Of a DNA stretch of 47,574 nucleotides, positions 34,134-42,848 are shown one piece after another. The position numbers were made by a program, and so were the translations under genes. The stretch comes from an uncultured Acholeplasma sp. (GTDB lineage: Bacteria > Bacillota_I > Bacilli_A > Acholeplasmatales > Acholeplasmataceae). The first letter of the stretch is position 1; each line of letters starts with the position of its first letter. The notes under the pieces were generated by a model, which saw only the letters and a list, made by a program, of their open reading frames with translations, did no database searches and was not told the origin of the DNA. The stretch spans positions 1 through 47,574 of the forward strand of contig CALMNM010000073.1 in assembly GCA_937868795.1 (NCBI GenBank). Direction: 5' to 3'.

Positions 34134-34708
34134 AAAAACAAAATCTCTGGCTTTTAATTAACGCATTCATCTTGTTAACATTGTCAGTTATTTATCTAGT
34201 TGTTTATCAAACGACTATTCCCAAAGAGCCGAAGGATTATCTCTTTAGTGAAGTCGTTGAACTCGGCGAGGCTGAGGTCGTCACCCCACTTCCTACCATT
34301 GGGTACTATACAGTCATTCATACGGTTCAAACAGCAACCAATCGACAAGGTGAAGTGGTTGGAACGGTGTATCATGTCATCACCCGCAATGGATTCAAGA
34401 TTGACCCTAAAGATGAATTTGGTTACATTGATCTTTTGATAGGTATTGATGTTAACAATAAAGTTTGGGTACAATCGGTAACGATTAATCAAACATCGAC
34501 TTATGTGGGTGGTATACAAGATTATGTCTATGAGTATTTTCAAGGCATTGAGTTTTCTGATTTAATTTTGATTCCTATCGTCAATGTCGGTGACCTTGAA
34601 TCCGCCGCATCGGTTAGCACAGGAACTGTAAAAAGTATGGTTGGTATGGTCATCAATTACCATTCAACGAATAACGAACTAGCGATTGGTGAGGTGATCA
34701 AAAAATGA
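34130..34708 (+). CDS. extra RnfG-like membrane-anchored protein
   Basis: This 192-residue protein has one N-terminal anchor helix (about residues 7-27) and an extracytoplasmic domain whose layout resembles the FMN-binding domain of RnfG: GYIDLLIGIDVNNKV, then a C-terminal helix. The expected flavin motif is replaced by DLESAASVSTGTVKSM, so there is no SGAT. It overlaps rnfG by 4 bases and rnfE by 4 bases, inside the operon where standard Rnf has nothing. It is probably a structural or redox accessory subunit derived from RnfG by duplication. Confidence 0.7.
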   Translation: MKKQNLWLLINAFILLTLSVIYLVVYQTTIPKEPKDYLFSEVVELGEAEVVTPLPTIGYYTVIHTVQTATNRQGEVVGTVYHVITRNGFKIDPKDEFGYIDLLIGIDVNNKVWVQSVTINQTSTYVGGIQDYVYEYFQGIEFSDLILIPIVNVGDLESAASVSTGTVKSMVGMVINYHSTNNELAIGEVIKK

Positions 34709-35397
34709 CAGAAGCAAAAAAAGTAGTGAAAAAAGCTGCTGTAGATAATTCAGGAGAACCTACACTATGGGAAACCTTTACCAAAGGCATTTGGAAAGAA
34801 AATGGAATCTTTGTCATGGTGCTTGGTTTGTGTCCTGCTCTAGCGGTTACCTCAACATTTGAAGGTGCATTTGGGATGGGGATCTTGGTTGTCCTCGTTC
34901 TTTCGATGACCAACACATCGGTGTCGCTCATTCGAAAACTTGTCCCTGATACGGTAAGAATTCCCGTTTATGTCATCATCATTGCTACAGAAGTCACCAT
35001 TTTAAAGATGCTTGTAGATGCCTTTGCTCCAGCGTTAGCTAATGAACTTGGCGTCTTCATCGCTCTTATCACCGTAAATTGCGTTGTCTTTGGTCGTGCT
35101 GAATCCTTTGCCTCCAAAAACAGTGTGCCTAAAGCTCTGCTTGATGGAATCGGTGTAGGTCTTGGTTTTGGCTTATCATTGTCAATGATTGGATTTTTTA
35201 GAGAATTTCTAGGCACTGGCACCATTATTTTGGGTAGAACATTGCCTTTAGGATTCGAGTACACATTATTTGAATCTTTAGGTTTAAGCAAATATGCATT
35301 TACCATTTTGGTGAAATCTCCAGGAGCGTTCTTGGTGATCGGTATTATTCTGGCAGTCATCACAGCTTCTAAACAAGCAAAGGGGGTTAAGAAATAA
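34705..35397 (+). CDS. rnfE: Rnf complex subunit RnfE
   Basis: RnfE is one of two related integral membrane subunits that hold a shared iron-sulfur centre and form part of the ion path. The 230-residue protein has about six helices. The conserved cysteines are in GLCPALAVT and VNCVVFGRAE. The N-terminal about 25 residues are polar. It is coupled to the preceding gene and to rnfA by overlaps. Confidence 0.95.
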   Translation: MTEAKKVVKKAAVDNSGEPTLWETFTKGIWKENGIFVMVLGLCPALAVTSTFEGAFGMGILVVLVLSMTNTSVSLIRKLVPDTVRIPVYVIIIATEVTILKMLVDAFAPALANELGVFIALITVNCVVFGRAESFASKNSVPKALLDGIGVGLGFGLSLSMIGFFREFLGTGTIILGRTLPLGFEYTLFESLGLSKYAFTILVKSPGAFLVIGIILAVITASKQAKGVKK

Positions 35398-35969
35398 TGA
35401 ACCTTATCACGATCTTAATCTCATCGATGATTATTAACAATATTGTACTCATGCAATTTTTGGGTCTGTGTTCGTTCTTTGGCGTATCTACAAAGATGAA
35501 GTCTGTGGTTGGAATGGGATTAGCAGTTATCACTGTCATATTCCTTTCCGCAGTCATTACATATCCTATCTATTACTATGTACTCATTCCGCTTAATATT
35601 CGTTATATCGACACCATTGCGTTTATTCTCGTCATTGCGTCACTCGTTCAACTTACCGAATTGGTCATTAAACGGTTTAGCCAAAGCTTATATAAGGCAT
35701 TAGGTGTATATCTACCATTAATCGCTACAAACTGTGCAGTTTTAGGTGTAGCATTAACCAATGTGGCTACTCCACAATCATATCCTGAAGCTTTAATGTT
35801 CGCGCTTGGCTCAGGGTTGGGATATGCATTTATTATTATCACATTTACAGCAATCCGGCTTCGTCTTGATACAGCCAATGTGCCCAAGGCTATGAAGGGC
35901 TTACCTATAGCATTTGTCACTGCTAGTTTGATGGCGATGGCATTTATGGGTTTAGCAGGCATTATCTAA
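35397..35969 (+). CDS. rnfA: Rnf complex subunit RnfA
   Basis: RnfA is the partner of RnfE, an integral membrane protein of 190 residues with six helices. Conserved cysteine segments are FLGLCSFFGVS and ATNCAVLGVAL. The start overlaps the rnfE stop (TAATG) and its stop overlaps the next start by one base. Length and motif order are normal. Confidence 0.95.
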   Translation: MNLITILISSMIINNIVLMQFLGLCSFFGVSTKMKSVVGMGLAVITVIFLSAVITYPIYYYVLIPLNIRYIDTIAFILVIASLVQLTELVIKRFSQSLYKALGVYLPLIATNCAVLGVALTNVATPQSYPEALMFALGSGLGYAFIIITFTAIRLRLDTANVPKAMKGLPIAFVTASLMAMAFMGLAGII

Positions 35970-36178
35970 TGAATATTTTAATTGTGATGGGTGTCGTCGC
36001 AACATTTATCGGGTTATACATTGGCGCGATGTACTTGAACTCGAAAGTGGCCATCCCCGAATCATGCAAACAAGCCTACTTAGAGGCACAATCTTGCGAA
36101 ACATGTTCAACAAAAAGTGGTCGTGCTGCGTGCAATTTTAATGATGCACTTGAATTTATGAAGGAGGTCAAATTATGA
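35969..36178 (+). CDS. small membrane-anchored four-cysteine protein within the rnf operon
   Basis: This 69-residue protein has an N-terminal hydrophobic helix (about residues 3-24), then a short soluble part with C33, C43, C46 and C55 (SCETC and AACNF). Four cysteines could bind an Fe-S cluster or a metal. It sits between rnfA and rnfB and overlaps both, so translation is coupled to the complex. I know no standard Rnf subunit like it. It may compensate for the short RnfB next to it. Confidence 0.7.
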   Translation: MNILIVMGVVATFIGLYIGAMYLNSKVAIPESCKQAYLEAQSCETCSTKSGRAACNFNDALEFMKEVKL

Positions 36179-36495
36179 TTGAAGCCCTATTGCCTTTTCT
36201 TGTATTAGGTGGATTAGGTATAGTGCTAGGTATCGTTTTATCCCTAGCTAATAAGTACTTACAGGTCATTGAAGACCCCCGAATTGATGAAGTTGAAAAA
36301 TTACTACCCAATTATAACTGTGGTGCATGTGGAACCCCTGGGTGCCGTGCTTTTGCTGTGGGGATTCTCAATGGAGAAGTAAAAAACCTCTCCCGTTGCA
36401 AACCGGGTAAAGTTGATAAGCATTTTAATCCAATCTTAGAATATTTAAAGGCAAATCCAAATCCAGACGGAACAGAAGTTGGCGTAAAGGTTTAG
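36175..36495 (+). CDS. rnfB: minimal RnfB-like subunit (N-terminal [4Fe-4S] domain only)
   Basis: One anchor helix (about residues 5-27) is followed by the RnfB-type cluster domain NCGACGTPGC with C49, C52, C57 and C75. Standard RnfB continues with at least two more [4Fe-4S] ferredoxin motifs and is about 190-330 residues; this one stops at 106. The stop at 36493-36495 runs directly into a terminator, so a simple frameshift that hides the rest is unlikely. The ferredoxin-facing electron entry must therefore be arranged differently. Confidence 0.85.
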   Translation: MIEALLPFLVLGGLGIVLGIVLSLANKYLQVIEDPRIDEVEKLLPNYNCGACGTPGCRAFAVGILNGEVKNLSRCKPGKVDKHFNPILEYLKANPNPDGTEVGVKV

Positions 36496-36516
36496 GACAT
36501 CTATTGTCCTTTTCTT
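36494..36516 (+). terminator. rnf operon terminator
   Basis: AGGACA/TGTCCT stem with a 5-base loop followed by TTTTCTTT, starting at the rnfB stop codon. Confidence 0.7.
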
Positions 36517-36559
36517 TACTTTATATGAATCCTACGTTATTTAAGAATTGAGGTTTTTT

Positions 36560-37645
36560 ATGAAAAAAATATGGATGTTATTGATCGCATTATTTATCAG
36601 CATGTTGCTCAGTGCATGTAATAAGCCCACAGCCTATAACTTTACCTATTTTGATTATATGGATACAATGATTAGCGTCAGTGTTTACGTTGAGAATGAA
36701 AATAGAGCCAATGAACTCAATGATGTGATCGAAGGTATCTATAAACAATACCATGAGCTCACTAACAATTATGACGGTTTGCCTGTGGATTCACCGTATT
36801 TATCCAATATCTATGAAATCAATCAAACACTTAATGAAGATGTTGAAATCGATCAAGAACTTTATCAAATATTACTGCGCACGAATGAAATCAAAACCAT
36901 GACGAATGGATACTTTGATGTATCTATTGGAAAAATTGTCGATGCGTGGAAAGAGGTTATTTTAAACGAAGAAAGTGGATATATCTTTAGTGAGATACCC
37001 CAAGAAGTTTATCAAAACGTTCTTACTCAAATCGCACAAATTGACGTGATTGATGAACCCTTCACGCTCTTTGAAAATGCGGGTAAATATTATGTTCATC
37101 TCCTTCATGAAGATGTGAAAATTGATTTAGGAGCTTTTGCTAAAGGGTATGCAACGCAACAAGCATTTGATTATTTGATGTCTGAAGAAGTCACTTATTT
37201 TTCAATCAGTGCGGGAAGTAGTTCAATCAGCGTTGGAGAGAATCAAAATCGCGACACAGGGCTTTTTCACGTTTCACTTGCTAATCCCGTGAAGACGGGA
37301 TCGGTGGATAGAACCTATGGAATGATCTATGTGCAAAATATCGGAATCAATACAAGTGGTAATTATGAGCAATACGCGTTATATCAAGGACTCCGATATC
37401 ATCACATCATTTCTCCTAAAACGAAAATGCCTATGCAATATTATCATACAGTCACCATTTTGGGATATGATGCAGGTTTGCTTGACGCACTTTCTACAGC
37501 ACTTTTCTCTATGCCGAGTCAGGAGTTTGAATCATTCATGAATCAGTACCAGGATACATATGAACTTGAAGTGATTCGATTTAATTATGATGAGACGATC
37601 ACTACCTTTTTAAAGTCTACAGTCTTTGAGGATACACGTCCATGA
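36560..37645 (+). CDS. apbE: FAD:protein FMN transferase, lipoprotein
   Basis: ApbE transfers FMN from FAD to Thr residues of RnfD and RnfG on the outer side of the membrane. The 361-residue protein has a lipoprotein signal (MKKIWMLLIALFISMLLSAC). Family motifs include TMISVSVYV, DLGAFAKGYATQQAF, SAGSSSISVG and HIISPKTKMP. ATG 36560 is chosen over the TTG at 36548, which lies inside the ribosome binding site. It overlaps the next gene by ATGA. Location just after the rnf genes supports its role in maturing them. Confidence 0.94.
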   Translation: MKKIWMLLIALFISMLLSACNKPTAYNFTYFDYMDTMISVSVYVENENRANELNDVIEGIYKQYHELTNNYDGLPVDSPYLSNIYEINQTLNEDVEIDQELYQILLRTNEIKTMTNGYFDVSIGKIVDAWKEVILNEESGYIFSEIPQEVYQNVLTQIAQIDVIDEPFTLFENAGKYYVHLLHEDVKIDLGAFAKGYATQQAFDYLMSEEVTYFSISAGSSSISVGENQNRDTGLFHVSLANPVKTGSVDRTYGMIYVQNIGINTSGNYEQYALYQGLRYHHIISPKTKMPMQYYHTVTILGYDAGLLDALSTALFSMPSQEFESFMNQYQDTYELEVIRFNYDETITTFLKSTVFEDTRP

Positions 37646-38115
37646 TGCAACAAATGATTCAGCGAAAACGTGATATTTTGCTGGCAAGTTTGTTATTTGT
37701 GATTTTAGGGGCTATTTACCTCGCTTTTCGTTTGTTTGCATTTCAAGAGAACGCATCGGTTGCTTATGTCTACTATGGAGCATCCTCTGATCCGATCGTA
37801 ACGATAGATTTTGTGAATGGCCAAGTCATCAAGAACTATGATCAAGATGTCCCAAGCACTTATGATGATATTTATCCGATCATCGATGAAGATGAGAACA
37901 CAATTACTGTGTTAGGTGATTACACGATCAACGGTGTGCGTCAAATTGTCGTGATTCATTATGACTTTGGTAAGCGAAGTGTTCAGATCATTCAGGAAGA
38001 ATCACCGAATAATATTTGCAGTCGTGAAGGCGAGTCAACAGGATGGCCATTGATATGTCTTCCTAATCGTGTTCGCGTAGAGTTTGGAAATAACGATGAG
38101 GATTTTATTATTTAA
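37642..38115 (+). CDS. NusG domain II-containing membrane protein
   Basis: This 157-residue protein has one N-terminal helix (about residues 12-31) and an extracytoplasmic beta domain of the NusG-domain-II type, with the typical end SPNNICSREGESTGWPLICL then PNRVRVEF. Such proteins are often found with apbE and Gx-family transporter genes next to Rnf or other flavinylated redox systems. The exact role is unknown. It overlaps apbE and is followed after 3 bases by the transporter gene. Confidence 0.85.
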   Translation: MMQQMIQRKRDILLASLLFVILGAIYLAFRLFAFQENASVAYVYYGASSDPIVTIDFVNGQVIKNYDQDVPSTYDDIYPIIDEDENTITVLGDYTINGVRQIVVIHYDFGKRSVQIIQEESPNNICSREGESTGWPLICLPNRVRVEFGNNDEDFII

Positions 38116-38118
38116 TAC

Positions 38119-38628
38119 ATGAAGAAAACGAAAAAAATGATTCTTTTGGCGAACTTCTTAGCTATCGCCATCGTTCTGAATATTATCGAATCCGCGATAC
38201 CAATCATCCCTGTTCCAGGCGCTAAGTTAGGCTTTGCGAATGTGGTAACTTTGGTTGTACTTTATGCATATTCTTTTAGGGATACATCATGGCTCACTTT
38301 AACGCGTGTTCTTTTGGTGTCACTTTTAACAGGAAAACTATTGGGTCCCGTCTTTTACATGAGTATGAGCGGGGCGATATTTGCAGTGCTTGCGATGGGA
38401 ATCGTCAAAAAAACTAAATTCTTTGGTGTTCTTGGTGTGAGCGTCATCGGATCAGTCTTTCATTGCATCGGACAAATCGTAGGTGGATACTTTGTCATCA
38501 GTAGTGCTGCCATTGTTTTATACCTACCCGTCATGTTATTTTTAAGCATTCCAGCAGGTGTCGTCACAGGACTTATTGCACAACGTTTTTTATCGGTTTG
38601 GCGTACCTGGCAAACATCAACTGAATAG
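38119..38628 (+). CDS. Gx transporter family protein (Hpre_diP_synt_I type)
   Basis: This 169-residue integral membrane protein has about five hydrophobic helices and the family segments IPIIPVPGAKLGFANVVTL and LLTGKLLGPVFYM. The family is often labelled heptaprenyl diphosphate synthase component I, but membership in an ECF-like transporter group is more likely. It recurs with apbE and NusG-domain-II genes, so it may supply a flavin or a redox cofactor outside the cell. No terminator is obvious after it. Confidence 0.85.
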   Translation: MKKTKKMILLANFLAIAIVLNIIESAIPIIPVPGAKLGFANVVTLVVLYAYSFRDTSWLTLTRVLLVSLLTGKLLGPVFYMSMSGAIFAVLAMGIVKKTKFFGVLGVSVIGSVFHCIGQIVGGYFVISSAAIVLYLPVMLFLSIPAGVVTGLIAQRFLSVWRTWQTSTE

Positions 38629-38652
38629 GAAACTTTTTTATCGATTTATCTC

Positions 38653-38681
38653 TTGATAATTCAATCATTGGATGATATAAT
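38653..38681 (+). promoter_or_regulatory. rpmE promoter
   Basis: TTGATA (38653-38658), a 17-base spacer and TATAAT (38676-38681). Confidence 0.8.
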
Positions 38682-38734
38682 GATTGAGCAAAACTTACTA
38701 TGATGTGAATCATCATGGCGGAAGGAGAAAACAT

Positions 38735-38947
38735 ATGAAACAAGGAATTCACCCAAAGTTTTACGTAAATAAGGTGAAATGTGCAACATGTGGACATGAA
38801 TTTGAAGTAGGAACAACAGTAAACAATCTTCGTATTGATACCTGTTCAAACTGCCACCCATTCTACACAGGTCAACAAACCTTCGTTCAAGCAGCTGGAC
38901 GCGTTGAAAAATTTAATAAGCGTTACGGCTTAAACGAAAAGAAGTAA
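38735..38947 (+). CDS. rpmE: 50S ribosomal protein L31 (zinc form)
   Basis: L31 is a ribosomal protein that bridges the subunits. The protein has 70 residues. ATG 38735 is chosen with AAGGAG at 38722-38727. It starts [10 protein letters not shown] and contains two CxxC pairs (CATCGHEF and [10 protein letters not shown]), the zinc-binding form. It has its own promoter and terminator. Confidence 0.96.
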   Translation: MKQGIHPKFYVNKVKCATCGHEFEVGTTVNNLRIDTCSNCHPFYTGQQTFVQAAGRVEKFNKRYGLNEKK

Positions 38948-38958
38948 GACAACTCATA

Positions 38959-38982
38959 ACGTGATCTCTCATCACGTTTTTT
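38959..38982 (+). terminator. rpmE terminator
   Basis: ACGTGAT-CTCTC-ATCACGT hairpin followed by T6. Confidence 0.9.
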
Positions 38983-39014
38983 GTTAAAATCACGAGGAAA
39001 AAGGAGAACAAAAC

Positions 39015-39608
39015 ATGTATCACACATACAAAAATGGTTTTATTGAAGTGGTCTGTGGGCCGATGTTTGCTGGTAAAACAGAAGAACTCATTCGTCGTAT
39101 TAGACGCCTTGAATATGCAAAACAAAATGTTCTTGTTTTCAAACCCAAAATCGATACTCGTTATTCAAATGCAGAAGAAATTGTCTCTCATAACTTGAGT
39201 AAAAAACCATCGATCCTCGTGGAAAAAAGTGTTGAAGTTTTAAATTATATCAAAGAAGATACCGATGCTGTGGTCATCGATGAAGTACAATTCTTTGATC
39301 AAGACATCGTTGGCATCGCAGAAGATCTTGCAGATAAAGGTGTTCGCGTGATTGTCGGTGGCCTTGATCGTGATTTTAGAGGCGAGCCTTTTGGACCGAT
39401 GCCAGAATTACTAGCCCGTGCTGAATTTGTCACCAAACTCACAGCGATTTGCGTCAAGAGTGGCTTACCAGCGACTCGCACACAGCGAATCATTGATGGA
39501 AAACCCGCACAGTATTCGGATCCAACCATTCTTGTAGGTGCAAATGAATCCTATGAACCAAGATCGAGACATTATCATGAAGTCCCTGGAAAACCAAAAA
39601 AACTTTAA
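39015..39608 (+). CDS. tdk: thymidine kinase (type II) with a degenerate zinc site
   Basis: Tdk phosphorylates thymidine for salvage into DNA. The protein has 197 residues. Walker A is [14 protein letters not shown], Walker B is VVIDEVQFF, and the catalytic and lasso regions are ordinary (GLPATRTQR). The structural zinc site of the family (CxxC and CxxC/H) reads CVKS at residue 146 and SRHY at residue 184, so three of four ligands are lost. The rest is intact, so the enzyme is probably active with a restructured lasso domain. Confidence 0.94.
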   Translation: MYHTYKNGFIEVVCGPMFAGKTEELIRRIRRLEYAKQNVLVFKPKIDTRYSNAEEIVSHNLSKKPSILVEKSVEVLNYIKEDTDAVVIDEVQFFDQDIVGIAEDLADKGVRVIVGGLDRDFRGEPFGPMPELLARAEFVTKLTAICVKSGLPATRTQRIIDGKPAQYSDPTILVGANESYEPRSRHYHEVPGKPKKL

Positions 39609-40044
39609 ATTCATGAAAGCGGCTCTCCGCGAAGCTGAAAAAGCGTTAGCCAAAGACGAAGTTCCTGTCGGTGCTGTCGTGGTGTATCAGGATAAAATCA
39701 TCGCTAGAGGGCATAATCTTCGCGAAACAACGCAAGGGTTTCATGCACATGCAGAGTTTATCGCGATGATGAAAGCGGCAAAGAAGCTGGGTAGTTGGCG
39801 CTTGGAAGATTGTGATGTCTATGTTACAATGGAGCCGTGCCCGATGTGCGCTGGAGCGATGATTCAATCACGCATTCGTAGTCTCTACTACGGGACAAAA
39901 GATACTAAAGCAGGTGGTGTCGATAGCGTAACCCACCTCCTTGATATACCTTTTAACCACAAGATTGAAGTTCATTCGGGTATTCTCGAAGAAGAATCTC
40001 AATTGATAGTAAAGAACTTTTTTAAAAAATTGAGAGAAAAATAA
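39577..40044 (+). CDS. tadA: tRNA-specific adenosine deaminase
   Basis: TadA converts A34 to inosine in tRNA-Arg (ACG). The protein has 155 residues. The zinc site is HAHAEF and [10 protein letters not shown], with [10 protein letters not shown] upstream. The start is uncertain: ATG 39577 gives a normal lead of about 12 residues before [13 protein letters not shown] but overlaps tdk by 32 bases and has no strong ribosome binding site. ATG 39613 would begin inside the first helix. Confidence 0.92.
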   Translation: MKSLENQKNFKFMKAALREAEKALAKDEVPVGAVVVYQDKIIARGHNLRETTQGFHAHAEFIAMMKAAKKLGSWRLEDCDVYVTMEPCPMCAGAMIQSRIRSLYYGTKDTKAGGVDSVTHLLDIPFNHKIEVHSGILEEESQLIVKNFFKKLREK

Positions 40045-40052
40045 GAGACGAT

Positions 40053-40162
40053 AATCCCTATCAAGCATCATCATTCAATAGTCGTGCGTGAACCTGGTCA
40101 GGTCTTGATTGAAGCAGCCATAAGCGTATGGATTATGTGGATGATGATGCTTGATGGGGATT
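40053..40162 (+). ncRNA. ffs: signal recognition particle RNA (small bacterial type)
   Basis: The conserved SRP core GTGAACCTGGTCAGGTC and GAAGCAGCCATAAGC is present, and the ends pair perfectly over a long stem (40053-40074 with 40141-40162, one wobble). The RNA folds as a single hairpin of about 110 bases, the 4.5S type. The apical loop is odd: the usual CCGGAAGG at the tip is replaced by CTTGATTG, so the GGAA tetraloop and one closing pair are missing. It lies between tadA and a hypothetical gene. Confidence 0.9.
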
Positions 40163-40232
40163 TTCAATGTTTCACATATTCTCACCAATCATTATAGAGA
40201 TGATATAATGAAAATAATGGAGGTTTTAACAT

Positions 40233-40901
40233 ATGAAATTAAATGGAAAAATATACCAACAACTTACGGGTGAACCCTTTGTTTCACAAGTCATTGATGG
40301 TAAAAAAGTGGATTTCCACTACATGAATGACACACCCTATCTCTTTCAATATGCAAGTAAGGGACGTTTCGCAGTATGGACATCCGATGGAAAAGATTAT
40401 CGTGTTCTTATCGAAAAGACATATTACGAAGCTTTAGAAGATTTCTATCATGAAGATGTCAATAAGATATGGCTTAACTTCTTAGATAAAGTGGGCAAAG
40501 TGAGTAAAAAATTCAATCTTCTCTTCAATATACCAGCTCTCGTGCTTTATTTAATTGTTTCTATCCTTGCGGTCTACGTGTTCCAAGACTATACCATGCA
40601 AATTCTTCTTGGTATGATTGTTTTGGTGGTCGTCGTGAACATGATTCAAGGACGTATCGTCAACAATAAAGTTCGTGAAGAAAACAAGAACGCCCAAGAT
40701 GAAATTCGTAATCTATTAGGACACGAACATTTTGATTCACTTGTGAAAGCACAAGAAGAACATTATCAAAACTATTTCAAGTTTGATGAACCAGCACCTA
40801 CAGTCGATGCTGAACCAGAAGAGACTGAACAAATCGAACTTGAAAGTGATGAAAATAATAATCAAAAGGATGATGAAGATCATGGAACAAAGATCAATTA
40901 A
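40233..40901 (+). CDS. hypothetical membrane protein with acidic tail
   Basis: This 222-residue protein is not recognised. Residues 1-85 are a soluble, aromatic-rich N-terminal part (YQQLTGEPF, YHEDVNKIW). Two transmembrane helices follow (about residues 100-118 and 124-141), then a charged helix. The last 35 residues are very acidic and low complexity (EPEETEQIELESDE). GGAGG precedes the ATG and TATAAT lies at 40204-40209. The 3' end overlaps tkt by 20 bases, so it may be co-expressed. Function unknown. Confidence 0.8.
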   Translation: MKLNGKIYQQLTGEPFVSQVIDGKKVDFHYMNDTPYLFQYASKGRFAVWTSDGKDYRVLIEKTYYEALEDFYHEDVNKIWLNFLDKVGKVSKKFNLLFNIPALVLYLIVSILAVYVFQDYTMQILLGMIVLVVVVNMIQGRIVNNKVREENKNAQDEIRNLLGHEHFDSLVKAQEEHYQNYFKFDEPAPTVDAEPEETEQIELESDENNNQKDDEDHGTKIN

Positions 40902-42834
40902 TGCTATTCGTGTTTTAGGTGTTGATGCCATCAATAAGGCTAATAGTGGACATCCAGGTATTGTCTTAGGTGCAGCACCTATGGCATACCAATTATTCAC
41001 ACAGAATATTCAAGTTGATGTCAAGGATCCTAAGTGGATCAATCGTGATCGATTTGTACTTTCAGCGGGACATGGATCGATGCTCCTTTATGCCATCAAT
41101 CACCTTATTGGATATAAAGTATCCATGGAGGATTTAAAAAACTTCCGTCAGTTAGGAAATACACCTGGACATCCAGAATATGGTCATACTGAAGGTGTCG
41201 AAACCACAAGTGGTCCATTAGGTCAGGGAATTTCCAATGCCGTTGGTATGGCGATCGCAGAAACACATCTTGCCGCTCGCTTTAATAAAGAAAACTTCCC
41301 CATTATTGATCATTATACTTACGTGATCTGTGGTGATGGCGATCTTCAAGAAGGTGTTGCATTAGAATCCATCAGTTTAGCAGGTCATCTCGGTTTAGGT
41401 AAACTCATCGTCTTATTCGATTCCAATGATATTCAACTCGATGGAAAAGTTTCTCTAGCTTATAGCGAATCTCACAAAGAAAAATTTGAGGCTATGGGAT
41501 GGCAATATCAACTCGTTAAAGATGGAAACGATCTTACTGCAATTCAACGTGCCATTAATAAAGCCAAAAAAGAAACGGACAAACCCAGTTTAATAGAAAT
41601 CAAAACGCTTATTGGTTATGGAACCAGTGGTCAAGGAACGAGTAAGGTTCATGGTGCACCCGTAGGTGCAGAAGAAGCCAAGGTTCTTAGACATAATTTA
41701 AACTGGGAATATGAACCTTTTATTGTGCCCCAAGATGTCTACGATGATTTTAAGAAAAAAGTGACACAACGTGGCCAACGTGCACATCGCAAGTGGCTTA
41801 AACTGATGGCACAATACGAAGAGTTATATCCAGAAGATTATGCACTTTTCAATTCATTCTTTGTTGATAAAGTCGTCGATCTGTCGGCTTTTGCTAATGA
41901 AGTCGCTGGCGCTAAGGAAGCCACAAGAAACATCAGCGGTAAAGTAATAGCAAAATTATCTACACAATACCCAAATCTCATCGGTGGTTCTGCCGATCTT
42001 ACAGCATCAACAAAAGCAAAAGGTGCTGATGGTCACTATTCCAAAGAAAATCGCTTAGCAAGAAATATCAATTTTGGCGTCCGTGAACATGCGATGGGTG
42101 CTGTTGTCAATGGTATGGTGCTACATGGCGGACTCAAAGTGTTTGGTGGAGCATTCTTCGTCTTTAGTGACTATATGAAACCTGCCATTCGTTTAGCAGC
42201 GATTATGCATATACCTTCTATTTTCGTCTTCTCACATGATACAATCGCTGTGGGAGAAGATGGGCCAACACATCAACCGATTGAACAACTCGTTGGTTTA
42301 CGCGCGATTCCTAATTTAAACGTGATTCGTCCTGCAGATGCGAATGAAACTCTTGCTGCATGGAAGATGGCGATGGAATCAAAATCAACCCCAACAGTCA
42401 TTATTTTAACTCGTCAAAACGTCACAAACTATGCTACAACATCTTACGCTGGACTATCTAAAGGTGCATACATTGTGTCTAAAGAAAGTGAACGTTTAGA
42501 TGGTATCTTGCTTGCCAGTGGATCTGAAGTTGATCTTGCTGTTCAAACACAAGCATTACTTAAACAGGAAGGCAAGGATGTTCGTGTTGTTAGCATGCCA
42601 TCCTCATTCTTGTTCGATAAACAAACAAAGAAGTATCACAAAGAAGTATTACCTAAGAGAGCAAAGGTTATTGCTGTAGAAATGGCATCGAGTTTGTCAT
42701 GGTATAAATATACATCCACCATTTACGGACTTGATACATTCGGTGTAAGTGCACCCGCTGAAGTCGCTCTCGATCATTTTGGATTTACGAAAGAAAAATT
42801 AGCTGATTTTGTCAAAAACACATTGAGCAAATAA
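40882..42834 (+). CDS. tkt: transketolase
   Basis: Transketolase moves two-carbon units between sugar phosphates in the pentose phosphate pathway. The protein has 650 residues. ATG 40882 is chosen because it gives the family start [26 protein letters not shown] lies about 11 bases upstream. The thiamine-diphosphate motif is CGDGDLQEG through SNDIQLDG, and conserved segments are [13 protein letters not shown] and [10 protein letters not shown]. It supplies ribose-5-phosphate for prs. Confidence 0.95.
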   Translation: MEQRSINAIRVLGVDAINKANSGHPGIVLGAAPMAYQLFTQNIQVDVKDPKWINRDRFVLSAGHGSMLLYAINHLIGYKVSMEDLKNFRQLGNTPGHPEYGHTEGVETTSGPLGQGISNAVGMAIAETHLAARFNKENFPIIDHYTYVICGDGDLQEGVALESISLAGHLGLGKLIVLFDSNDIQLDGKVSLAYSESHKEKFEAMGWQYQLVKDGNDLTAIQRAINKAKKETDKPSLIEIKTLIGYGTSGQGTSKVHGAPVGAEEAKVLRHNLNWEYEPFIVPQDVYDDFKKKVTQRGQRAHRKWLKLMAQYEELYPEDYALFNSFFVDKVVDLSAFANEVAGAKEATRNISGKVIAKLSTQYPNLIGGSADLTASTKAKGADGHYSKENRLARNINFGVREHAMGAVVNGMVLHGGLKVFGGAFFVFSDYMKPAIRLAAIMHIPSIFVFSHDTIAVGEDGPTHQPIEQLVGLRAIPNLNVIRPADANETLAAWKMAMESKSTPTVIILTRQNVTNYATTSYAGLSKGAYIVSKESERLDGILLASGSEVDLAVQTQALLKQEGKDVRVVSMPSSFLFDKQTKKYHKEVLPKRAKVIAVEMASSLSWYKYTSTIYGLDTFGVSAPAEVALDHFGFTKEKLADFVKNTLSK

Positions 42835-42848
42835 AAGAAGTGAACATT

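Noticed and set aside
36175-36560. Frameshift hiding the ferredoxin domains of RnfB
   Set aside because: The stop codon leads straight into a terminator hairpin and then the apbE ribosome binding site; no coding sequence with further CxxCxxC motifs remains in any frame before 36560.
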